From contig JBNLVK010000061.1 of NCBI GenBank assembly GCA_050618055.1, positions 30,094-94,093 on the forward strand: a stretch of 64,000 bases of DNA. The letters are read 5' to 3'. Positions 8,704 to 14,923 of this stretch are shown here, one piece after another. The stretch comes from CALDCK01 sp050618055. GTDB taxonomy: Bacteria; Myxococcota_A; UBA9160; SMWR01. The notes below the pieces were generated by a model. The model saw only the letters and a program-made list of their open reading frames with translations. It ran no database searches and was not told the origin of the DNA. The position numbers and the translations under genes are program-made. Within the stretch, counting starts at the first letter, position 1; each line of letters starts with the position of its first letter.

Positions 8704-9449
8704 TCGTCCGGGCGCTCCGGGGGCTCCGTCTCCTCGGCCTCGCCGCGCATCGGCACGAAGCGCACGCCGATCAGGTCCTCGCGCTGCACGCCGTCCTCCG
8801 TCCTGCGCAGCAGCACCAGCTCCTGCTGGAAGTCGCCCACCGGCAGCACCATGCGCCCGCCGACGGCCAGCTGCTCGATCAGCGCCGGCGGCACGTGGTC
8901 GGGGGCCGCCGTCACCACGATCGCGTCGAAGGGCGCGTGCTCGGGCCAGCCGCCGTAGCCGTCGCCGGCCCTGGCCGCCTCGGGCGAGAAGCCGATGCGC
9001 GCCAGGTCGCGCGCCGCCCGCTCGGCCAGCTCGGGCACGTACTCGATGGTGAAGACGCGGGCGCCCATGGCCACCAGCACCGCCGCCTGGTAGCCCGAGC
9101 CGGTACCGACCTCGAGCACCTTCTCGCCGGGCTGGAGGTCCAGGGCCTCGCTCATGAAGCCCACCACGTAGGGCTGCGAGATCGTCTGGCCCATGCCGAT
9201 CGGCAGCGCCCGATCCGCGTAGGCGTCGTCGCGCACGTTCTCGGGCACCAGCTCGTGACGCGGCACGCGGCGCATGGCGTCGAGCACGCGTTCGTCGCGC
9301 ACGCCGCGGCCGGCGATCTGCTGCGTGACCATGCGCTGGCGGGCCGCGTCGCTGGCATCGCCCCCGCTCGGCGAACCGTCCTGGGCACTCACGCTGCAGC
9401 CGACCAGGCTGGCGACCGCCAGGAGCAGTCCCTGCGGCTTTCGTCCCAT
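8700..9449 (-). CDS. pcm: Protein-L-isoaspartate O-methyltransferase with lipoprotein signal
   Basis: Methylates L-isoaspartyl residues in aged proteins using S-adenosylmethionine, the first step of repair. The 249-aa product has the full family core: Q-I-x-x-R-G-V near residue 45, S-Q-P-Y-x-V in the substrate region and the SAM loop E-V-G-T-G-S-G-Y-Q. Unlike the cytoplasmic enzyme it begins with a lipoprotein signal peptide (hydrophobic 8-17, then Cys18 in L-V-G-C), so it is predicted to be an envelope lipoprotein. The start is the ATG at 9449, 27 bp from the divergent mtgA start. It heads the glycosyltransferase operon. Confidence 0.85.
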   Translation of the reverse strand: MGRKPQGLLLAVASLVGCSVSAQDGSPSGGDASDAARQRMVTQQIAGRGVRDERVLDAMRRVPRHELVPENVRDDAYADRALPIGMGQTISQPYVVGFMSEALDLQPGEKVLEVGTGSGYQAAVLVAMGARVFTIEYVPELAERAARDLARIGFSPEAARAGDGYGGWPEHAPFDAIVVTAAPDHVPPALIEQLAVGGRMVLPVGDFQQELVLLRRTEDGVQREDLIGVRFVPMRGEAEETEPPERPDE

Positions 9450-9476
9450 GCCCCCATTGTGCAGTATCCGGGGGCC

Positions 9477-10166
9477 GTGGGCCTCCGCAGCGCAGCTCTC
9501 GTCCTGGCCGGCGTCGTCGTCGTCGCCACCGCGCTCCCGCTCGGCTGGCTCGCCGTGCGCGAGCCCTTCACCACCAGCTTCATGGTCTGGAGCCGCTTCT
9601 CCGACCCGGCCACCGGACGCGCCTGTCCCGGGGTCGACTACCGCTTCGTCGAGCGACGCGCCATCGCACCGGCGCTGCGCCGGGCGGTGGTGCTGGCCGA
9701 GGACCAGCGCTTCCTCGAGCACGGCGGCGTCGACCTGCGCCAGGTGGAGCGGGTGGTCGAGGAACGCGGCGACGGCGGGCCCATGCGCGGCGCCAGCACG
9801 CTCAGCCAGCAGCTGGCGAAGAACCTCTTCCTGTGGCCCGGCCGCTCCTGGCTGCGCAAGGGGCTGGAGGCCTGGTTCACCCTGTGGCTCGAGCTGGCGC
9901 TGTCGAAGCAGCGCATCCTCGAGCTGTATCTCAACGTGGCCCAGTTCGGTCCGTGCGTGTTCGGTGCCGAGGCGGCGGCGCAGCGCTACTTCGGCACGAG
10001 CGCCGCCGCGCTCACGCCGCGCCAGGCCGCGCTGCTCGCCGCCGTGCTGCCGAGCCCGGGCCGGATCAGCGCCGCCGACCCGGGCCCGTACGCCCGGCAG
10101 CGCACCCGCGAGATCCTCGCCCTGATGCGCGACACCCGCGACGCCCCGTGGCTGCGCGGGCTATGA
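9477..10166 (+). CDS. mtgA: Monofunctional peptidoglycan glycosyltransferase
   Basis: Polymerises lipid II into glycan strands at the outer face of the inner membrane (GT51). The 229-aa protein has one N-terminal membrane anchor (residues 5-26) and the GT51 domain: catalytic Glu75 in A-E-D-Q-R-F, then R-G-A-S-T-L-S and Q-Q-L-A-K-N-L-F-L (111-119) and the L-N-x-A-x-F-G motif near 165. No transpeptidase domain follows, which separates it from class A PBPs. The start is uncertain: GTG at 9477 puts the anchor at the right place, but the in-frame GTG at 9459 is possible. Convergent with the next gene, overlapping by 6 bp. Confidence 0.88.
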   Translation: MGLRSAALVLAGVVVVATALPLGWLAVREPFTTSFMVWSRFSDPATGRACPGVDYRFVERRAIAPALRRAVVLAEDQRFLEHGGVDLRQVERVVEERGDGGPMRGASTLSQQLAKNLFLWPGRSWLRKGLEAWFTLWLELALSKQRILELYLNVAQFGPCVFGAEAAAQRYFGTSAAALTPRQAALLAAVLPSPGRISAADPGPYARQRTREILALMRDTRDAPWLRGL

Positions 10167-10898
10167 GCGCGCCCCCACCACCAGCTGCCGCAGCGTCCAG
10201 GTGATGGGGGGGCCGCCGTCGCGGGCGATGGCTTCCAGCTCGGCGGCCAGCGCGCGGTCGTCGGGGCGCAGGGTCGCCAGGTTGAGGGCGAACATGCGGG
10301 CCGCGTCGCGCGGGTCGACCGGGTGGGTGCGGGCCGTCGACGACGCGACTTCGAGCCCGGCGGCCAGCTCCTCCAGGCGCGGACCCACGAACAGGCACTG
10401 GCCGCGCTCGGCGAGCACCGCTTCCACCAGAGCCAGGTAGCGGCCGAACACGCGGCAGGCGGTGTCGATGGCCTCCACCTCGTCGAGCAGCAGGCGGCCC
10501 CCCGGCGCCAGCGCCGACCGCCAGCCGGCCAGCGCCCGGGCCGGGTCGGCCAGGTGGCTCACCAGGAAGCGGGCGTAGACGAGATCCGCCGGCCCCGTCG
10601 GAAAGGGCAGGTCGAGCACGTCGTGGCGCAGGAAGGCGAGGCGCGGCGCGCGGGCGCTCGCCGCGTCGACGAAGGCCTGCGACGCGTCGATGCCGACCGT
10701 CCGCTCCGGCGCGAGCACCGCGTCCACCAGCTCGGTGGTGAAGCCGGGCCCGCAGCCCAGGTCGAGGGCCAGACCGCAGCCCGCGCCCTTCCACTCGCCC
10801 AGGAAGGCCCGCGACGGCGGGTCGAACACGCGGGCGACGGTCGCCAGCCGCTGCGCGGCGGTGTCCGAGTCGCCGAACGCGTAGCGCGACTCCGGCAC
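10161..10898 (-). CDS. Class I SAM-dependent methyltransferase
   Basis: A 245-aa Rossmann-fold methyltransferase. Motif I is D-L-G-C-G-P-G-F (about 45-52), the acidic end of strand 2 is G-I-D-A-S, and motif IV/post-I regions follow in order (L-V-Y-A-R-F, L-A-P-G-G-R-L). It belongs to the type-11/25 group that acts on small molecules such as quinones or lipids; the substrate is unknown. GTG start at 10898. It may be co-transcribed with the upstream VOC gene (9-bp gap). Confidence 0.75.
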   Translation of the reverse strand: MPESRYAFGDSDTAAQRLATVARVFDPPSRAFLGEWKGAGCGLALDLGCGPGFTTELVDAVLAPERTVGIDASQAFVDAASARAPRLAFLRHDVLDLPFPTGPADLVYARFLVSHLADPARALAGWRSALAPGGRLLLDEVEAIDTACRVFGRYLALVEAVLAERGQCLFVGPRLEELAAGLEVASSTARTHPVDPRDAARMFALNLATLRPDDRALAAELEAIARDGGPPITWTLRQLVVGARS

Positions 10899-10907
10899 CG
10901 CCCCGCG

Positions 10908-11381
10908 TCAGCCCTGCGCGGCCCGGAAGGCCTCGATCACCTCGGGCGGAGCCTGCACCAGCTCGATCAGCACGCCCTCGCCGCCGATCGGCGACGCCTC
11001 GTTGCCCTTCGGGTGGATGAAGCAGACGTCGTGGCCCGACGCGCCCTTGCGGATGCCGCCCGGCGTGAAGCGCACGCCCTGGCCCTCCAGCCACTCGACC
11101 GCCTGCGCCAGGTCGTCGATCCACAGGCCCACGTGGTTGAGCGCCGGCTCGTGCACCCGGGGCCGCGCCTCCGGGTCGAGGGGCTGCATCAGGTCGACCT
11201 CGACGCGGAAGGGTCCGGCGCCGGCGACCGTGATGTCCTCGTCCACGTTCTCCTTCTCGCTCTGGAACTCCTTCTCGAGGGTGAGCCCGAGGGTGTCGAC
11301 CCAGAGGCGCCGCAGGGCGTGCTTGTCGGTGGCGCCGACGGCGATCTGCTGGAGTCCGAGGACCTGGAAGGGACGGGACAT
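10908..11381 (-). CDS. VOC family protein, possibly methylmalonyl-CoA epimerase-like
   Basis: Vicinal oxygen chelate (glyoxalase/dioxygenase) fold protein of 157 aa with two beta-alpha-beta repeats. Likely metal ligands are the His of N-H-V-G-L-W at about residue 82 and a late Glu (V-L-I-E-L-V). The phrase F-I-H-P-K followed by L-I-E-L-V-Q is reminiscent of methylmalonyl-CoA epimerase, but the insert between them is longer than usual, so the substrate is uncertain. The ATG at 11381 is preceded by GAGGAG on the minus strand, which decides the start. Confidence 0.75.
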   Translation of the reverse strand: MSRPFQVLGLQQIAVGATDKHALRRLWVDTLGLTLEKEFQSEKENVDEDITVAGAGPFRVEVDLMQPLDPEARPRVHEPALNHVGLWIDDLAQAVEWLEGQGVRFTPGGIRKGASGHDVCFIHPKGNEASPIGGEGVLIELVQAPPEVIEAFRAAQG

Positions 11382-11391
11382 GGGGGTCTCC

Positions 11392-12009
11392 TCAATCTGC
11401 GGGATCCGGGGGTTGGTAGCCTTCACCGAACAGGTAGCGCTCCGTCGTGCCCTTGCGGCTGGCGCGGGGCTTGAGCGCGCGGGCCTGGCGGAACGAGCGA
11501 CGCAGCCGCTTGTCGATGGCCTGGGCCTCGGGCCCCTCCATGATCTTCAGCAGCAGGCGTCCGCCGGGGGCCAGCAGCCGCGGCAGCGCCGCCTCGACGC
11601 CCAGCAGCAGCTCCTCCTCGCGGGCCCGATCGGTGTCGCGGATGCCGGTGAGCTTGGGCGCCGCGTCGCACAGCAGCACGTCGGCGCGCCCTTGCAGCGC
11701 CTCGAGAAGCGCTTCGACGACGGGGGCTTGCGTGAGGTCCCCGGTCAATGCGATCACGTTCTCATTGGGCAGCGGCTCGGTCTCGGCCAGGTCGACGCCC
11801 ACCACGCGCCCCTGCTTTCCCACCTGCTCCGCCGCCACCTGGAGCCAGGCCCCGGGCCAGCAGCCCAGGTCGATCACCCGGTCGCCGCGGCGCAGCAGGC
11901 GTCGGCCCCTGCAGAGCTCCAGCAGCTTGTAGGCCGCCCGCGAGCGGTAGCCCTCCTGCTTGGCCCGCTGGTGGAAGTGGTCCTTGCGGTCGTATCCCGG
12001 GCGGGGCAC
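11392..12009 (-). CDS. rlmE: 23S rRNA 2'-O-methyltransferase (FtsJ/RlmE family)
   Basis: Methylates the 2'-hydroxyl of U2552 (E. coli numbering) in the 23S A-loop. The 205-aa protein has the expected length and the K-D-K-E tetrad: Lys in S-R-A-A-Y-K-L, Asp in L-C-D-A-A-P, Lys in L-L-L-K-I and Glu in T-E-R-Y-L. The SAM loop is D-L-G-C-W-P-G-A-W, close to the FtsJ consensus D-L-G-x-x-P-G-x-W. GTG start at 12009, 9 bp after the rplC stop on the same strand, so it is probably co-transcribed with rplC, a ribosome-maturation pairing. Confidence 0.9.
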   Translation of the reverse strand: MPRPGYDRKDHFHQRAKQEGYRSRAAYKLLELCRGRRLLRRGDRVIDLGCWPGAWLQVAAEQVGKQGRVVGVDLAETEPLPNENVIALTGDLTQAPVVEALLEALQGRADVLLCDAAPKLTGIRDTDRAREEELLLGVEAALPRLLAPGGRLLLKIMEGPEAQAIDKRLRRSFRQARALKPRASRKGTTERYLFGEGYQPPDPAD

Positions 12010-12018
12010 GCCCGCTCC

Positions 12019-12669
12019 CTAGGAGTCGGCCTTTGCCTTGACCGACGGGCGCACGCGCAGGATGCCCTCGTTGTGGCCGGGCACGCCGCCGCGCACGAAC
12101 AGCAGGCCCTGGTCGGCGTCGACCTTCACCACCTCGATGTTCAGGCCGGTCACGCGCTCGTTGCCCATGCGGCCGGCCATGCCGATGCCCTTGAACACCT
12201 TGCCCGGGTAGGCGCCGGCGCCGATGGCGCCGCCGTGGCGGAAGAACTCGTGGGTGCCGTGGGTCTTGCGCTTGACCGCGAAGCCGTGGCGCTTGACCAC
12301 GCCGGCGGTGCCGCGGCCCTTCGAGGTGCCGATCACGTCGACGCGCTGGCCCTCGCTGAAGATGTCGACCTTGATGTCCTGGCCCACCTCGTAGGCCTCG
12401 GCCTCCTCGGCGGACAGGCGGCTCTCCTTCAGCACCTGCTGGGGCGCCGTGCCGGCCTTCTCGAAGTGGCCGAGCTCGCCCTTGGGCGTGCGCGACGGAC
12501 GCCGCTCGCCGTAGCCGAGCTGGAGGGCGGTGTAGCCGTCCTTCTCCTCGGTCTTCTTCTGCACCACCTTGTTGGGACCGGCCTCGAGGACGGTCACCGG
12601 GATGCACTCGCCGGAGTCGGTGAACAGCTGGGTCATGCCGATCTTGCGGCACAGGAATTCGATCGCCAC
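12019..12669 (-). CDS. rplC: 50S ribosomal protein L3
   Basis: Core large-subunit protein that binds near the peptidyl-transferase centre and starts 50S assembly. The 216-aa product is full length, with the N-terminal G-M-T-Q-L-F segment, the central H-G-F-A-V-K-R-K-T-H-G-T region and the C-terminal P-G-K-V-F-K-G and G-R-M-G-N-E-R-V-T motifs. It normally sits between rpsJ and rplD in the S10 operon; here neither is present and its partners are rlmE and a lipoprotein gene. It could be a relocated sole copy or a second copy; the sequence looks fully functional. Confidence 0.92.
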   Translation of the reverse strand: MAIEFLCRKIGMTQLFTDSGECIPVTVLEAGPNKVVQKKTEEKDGYTALQLGYGERRPSRTPKGELGHFEKAGTAPQQVLKESRLSAEEAEAYEVGQDIKVDIFSEGQRVDVIGTSKGRGTAGVVKRHGFAVKRKTHGTHEFFRHGGAIGAGAYPGKVFKGIGMAGRMGNERVTGLNIEVVKVDADQGLLFVRGGVPGHNEGILRVRPSVKAKADS

Positions 12670-12702
12670 GACGGGGACCTCGGAGGAGAAGGGGAGTCGG
12701 GA

Positions 12703-13233
12703 TCAGTCGCCTTCGGAAGGCGCGGGAATATAGGAAGGCGCCGGGCCGGTGTCGAGGTCGGCCCCTGCGGGGTCGCCCCCACCCGCCTCCAGGTCGGGGT
12801 CGCAGACGAAGCGGTCCTGGGCGGCCCGCAGGCTGGCCAGGTCGCCGCCCCAGTCCCGCCAGCCCCACTCGAGCTCCTCCCAGGTGGTGGCCACCACCCG
12901 GCCGTCCCGGTAGGCCACCGGCCGGTCGTCGTACTGGACGTCCGGGCAGCCCTCGGCCGGCCGGGTCGCCACCACGTAGACCTCGAGCCGCAGCGAGCCG
13001 CCGCCCGGCGGTCGCAGCTCGACCTCCCGGTAGGGGGTGGGGAAGGGGGCGTCCGGGTGACCCGGCCGGCGCACCGGCACGTCGCCCATCTGGTCCCGGA
13101 CCTGCGCGCGGGTCTGGCCGATCTCCACCGCGCGGTGGCGCTCGCGCAGCACGTGGGCCGGCACGCTCGGCGGACCGGGAGACTGGCAGGCGACGAGGCC
13201 GACGGCCAGCAGGAGCAGGCGGGCGCGAACCAT
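12703..13233 (-). CDS. Predicted lipoprotein of unknown function
   Basis: A 176-aa protein with a lipoprotein signal (hydrophobic stretch then L-V-A-C, lipid Cys16). The mature part has an R-x-x-V-x-x-x-M segment near residues 44-50, possibly a small outer-membrane-assembly-type fold, and ends in a Pro/Gly/Asp-rich tail. No family is recognised with confidence. It is divergent from a second lipoprotein gene with only 30 bp between the start codons. Confidence 0.6.
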   Translation of the reverse strand: MVRARLLLLAVGLVACQSPGPPSVPAHVLRERHRAVEIGQTRAQVRDQMGDVPVRRPGHPDAPFPTPYREVELRPPGGGSLRLEVYVVATRPAEGCPDVQYDDRPVAYRDGRVVATTWEELEWGWRDWGGDLASLRAAQDRFVCDPDLEAGGGDPAGADLDTGPAPSYIPAPSEGD

Positions 13234-13252
13234 GGCGGGTGCCCGAGCAGGG

Positions 13253-13258
13253 TAGACT
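13253..13258 (+). promoter_or_regulatory. -10-like hexamer next to the cupin lipoprotein start
   Basis: TAGACT lies 5 nt before the GTG at 13264. The same G-G-T-A-G-A-C-T-G-G core recurs 8 nt before the radA start (63180-63185). Spacing would put transcription initiation at or near the start codon, implying a leaderless or nearly leaderless message. No convincing -35 is seen because the upstream gene starts 20 bp away. Confidence 0.35.
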
Positions 13259-13263
13259 GGGGC

Positions 13264-13728
13264 GTGATCCGGCGCATGGTCGTCTTCGGGCTGCTGCTGG
13301 CGAGCTGCGCGGCCGGTCCGGCCGGTCCTCCGACGGGGCCCGGACCGGTGCTCGACGTGCTGCTGGGCGACCGGCGCACCACGCTCCCCCGCGCGGAGCT
13401 GGTCGCGCGGGCCGCACTCGCCCCCGACCAGGACGTGCGCGTGGTGGAGATCGGTCGCGACGCGCACACCAGCCACCACGTGGTGGGAATCCGCAGCGGC
13501 GAGCCGCTCCACCGCCACGAGCGGCACGACCTGATCGTGGTCGTGCTGGAGGGCCACGGCCGCATGCGCCTGGGCGACACGACCCGCCCCGTCGGCCAGG
13601 GCTCGGTGGTGTACACGCCGCGCGGCGCGGTCCACGCCTTCACCAACGCGGGCGAGCGACCGGCCTACGCCCACGTCGTCTACAGCCCGCCCTACGACGG
13701 CGAGGACCGGGTGCTGGTGGGCGAGTGA
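13264..13728 (+). CDS. Cupin-domain lipoprotein
   Basis: A 154-aa protein: lipoprotein signal peptide (residues 1-14 with I-R-R then a hydrophobic run, L-A-S-C lipobox), then one cupin barrel. Candidate metal ligands are in L-H-R-H-E-R-H-D (about 81-88) and in the second cupin motif P-R-G-A-V-H-A-F (about 122-129). Small cupins of this type may isomerise or bind small carboxylates or sugars; the substrate is unknown. GTG at 13264 is preferred over ATG at 13276 because it supplies the Arg-Arg of the signal peptide. Confidence 0.7.
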   Translation: MIRRMVVFGLLLASCAAGPAGPPTGPGPVLDVLLGDRRTTLPRAELVARAALAPDQDVRVVEIGRDAHTSHHVVGIRSGEPLHRHERHDLIVVVLEGHGRMRLGDTTRPVGQGSVVYTPRGAVHAFTNAGERPAYAHVVYSPPYDGEDRVLVGE

Positions 13729-13747
13729 GGCGCGACCGGCGCCGTCG

Positions 13748-14170
13748 CTAGAGCGGCAGCGGTGCGGTTCGCGCCGGCTTCCTCGCCGGGGCCTTCTTCT
13801 TCGTCGTCTTCTTGCGCGTCGCCTTCTTCTTCTTCGGCGGCTCGATGGCGCGCTCCAGGCGCTTCAGCAGACGGACCGCGTCGCGGCGCGCCTGGGTCGT
13901 CCCCTTGCGCCAGCGCTTCTCGCCCTCGGCCTCGAGCTTGCCGAGCGTGTGGCTCGTGTCGCGCAGCAGGCGCGTCCAGCGCCGGCGCGCGTCGCGCTGC
14001 GACTTCTCGATCTCGCGCTCCAGGCGCGTCAGCCCCAGGCGCACTCGTCGCGAGAATGCGCGCAGGTCCCTGGGCAGCTCTTCCTCGAGGCGCCGCACCG
14101 CCTTGCGGGCGCTGGTCTTGCGGCTGGCGCGTTTCTTCGCGGTCTTCTTGCGGGAGGTCTTGGCAGGCAC
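13748..14170 (-). CDS. Lysine-rich histone H1-like protein
   Basis: A 140-aa very basic protein. Lys/Arg/Thr-rich, Ala-rich tails at both ends (residues 1-25 with K-K-T-A-K-K, and 113-138 with K-K-K-K-A-T-R-K-K) flank a central amphipathic, probably coiled-coil helix (about 28-110, many Leu/Glu/Arg heptads). The tails recall bacterial histone H1-like or phasin-like DNA-binding proteins, suggesting a nucleoid role. The GTG at 14170 was chosen because AAGGAG sits 5-6 nt upstream on the minus strand; the in-frame ATG at 14215 lacks such a site. A promoter-like pair is seen at 14216-14245. Confidence 0.65.
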   Translation of the reverse strand: MPAKTSRKKTAKKRASRKTSARKAVRRLEEELPRDLRAFSRRVRLGLTRLEREIEKSQRDARRRWTRLLRDTSHTLGKLEAEGEKRWRKGTTQARRDAVRLLKRLERAIEPPKKKKATRKKTTKKKAPARKPARTAPLPL

Positions 14171-14215
14171 GGCAGTCTCCTTTGCCTTGGGGGTCAACCC
14201 ACCTACGGACTGCAA

Positions 14216-14245
14216 TCACTATGCCCGGCCCGGACGACGCTGCAA
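14216..14245 (-). promoter_or_regulatory. Candidate promoter for the histone-like gene
   Basis: On the minus strand a -35-like TTGCAG (14245-14240) and a -10-like TAGTGA (14221-14216) are separated by 18 bp. They stand about 45 bp before the chosen GTG and just before a strong AAGGAG, in the only AT-richer part of this 145-bp gap. The rest of the gap (14246-14315) shows nothing recognisable. Confidence 0.4.
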
Positions 14246-14315
14246 CGGGCTTTCTTGTCGCAACGCGCCACTGATCCGGTCCGCCGCGGGGCAGAACGCT
14301 CCAGAGCACCGCGGC

Positions 14316-14813
14316 TCACTCCGGGACCTCCCAGTCGTAGGGGCGTGCCCGCCGCGCGCCGTCGACCAGCCGCTTCAGCGCCGGCAGCCCGCGCAGGCCG
14401 CGCTCGGCGGCGAACACCAGCAGGCGCGGACCGGCGGCGGCCACCAGCTTCACGTAGCCGCGTCGCACCAGCCGTCCGAAGCCCGCGACCACCCGCAGGT
14501 CGACGTGCTCCTCCGGGTCGGCCGACTCCATGGCCCGGAACAGCGCCATGGCGAAGCCGGCGAGCCCGTCGTGCTCCTCGGCCAGGCGCCGGACCGCACC
14601 CGGCGCGAAGCGGAACACGAAGTCCGGATCCGCCGAGCGCCCGGGCAGCAGCTCGGCGTGGTCGCCGCGCAGCGCCAGGTGCCAGGCCTCGCCGGGCCGC
14701 GTGGTGAAGTAGACGTCGCTGGTGGCGTCCGGCGCGCTGACGTAGCGCGCCGCCGCGCGCCAGGCCGCGTGCTCCCGGAACAGCCGGCCCAGCACGAGGA
14801 CCTCGTCCTGCAT
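14316..14813 (-). CDS. Conserved hypothetical protein, SCP2-like at best
   Basis: A 165-aa soluble protein without a signal peptide. The order of strand-rich N-terminal half (D-V-Y-F-T-T, W-H-L-A-L-R) and a Leu/Ala-rich central helix is loosely like SCP2 sterol-carrier domains, but no diagnostic motif is present, so function is unassigned. A TAGGCT hexamer on the minus strand lies 6 nt before the ATG (14825-14820), another possible leaderless start. Divergent from mfd. Confidence 0.5.
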   Translation of the reverse strand: MQDEVLVLGRLFREHAAWRAAARYVSAPDATSDVYFTTRPGEAWHLALRGDHAELLPGRSADPDFVFRFAPGAVRRLAEEHDGLAGFAMALFRAMESADPEEHVDLRVVAGFGRLVRRGYVKLVAAAGPRLLVFAAERGLRGLPALKRLVDGARRARPYDWEVPE

Positions 14814-14852
14814 GCCCCGAGCCTACGCCACCGCGGGCGCACGGGCGTCGGC

Positions 14853-14858
14853 TACCCT
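14853..14858 (+). promoter_or_regulatory. -10-like TACCCT upstream of mfd
   Basis: The context C-G-G-C-T-A-C-C-C-T-C-C is nearly identical to the -10 region of the rpmH promoter (44150-44161). It lies 65 nt before the mfd ATG. No clear -35 is visible 17 bp upstream, so the call rests on the shared extended motif. Confidence 0.3.
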
Positions 14859-14923
14859 CCCCGCGTACCTGGTACCCCCCTCTCCGAGGGCGGGTGGCGG
14901 GATATCCGTGCGTGCAGGGAGCG

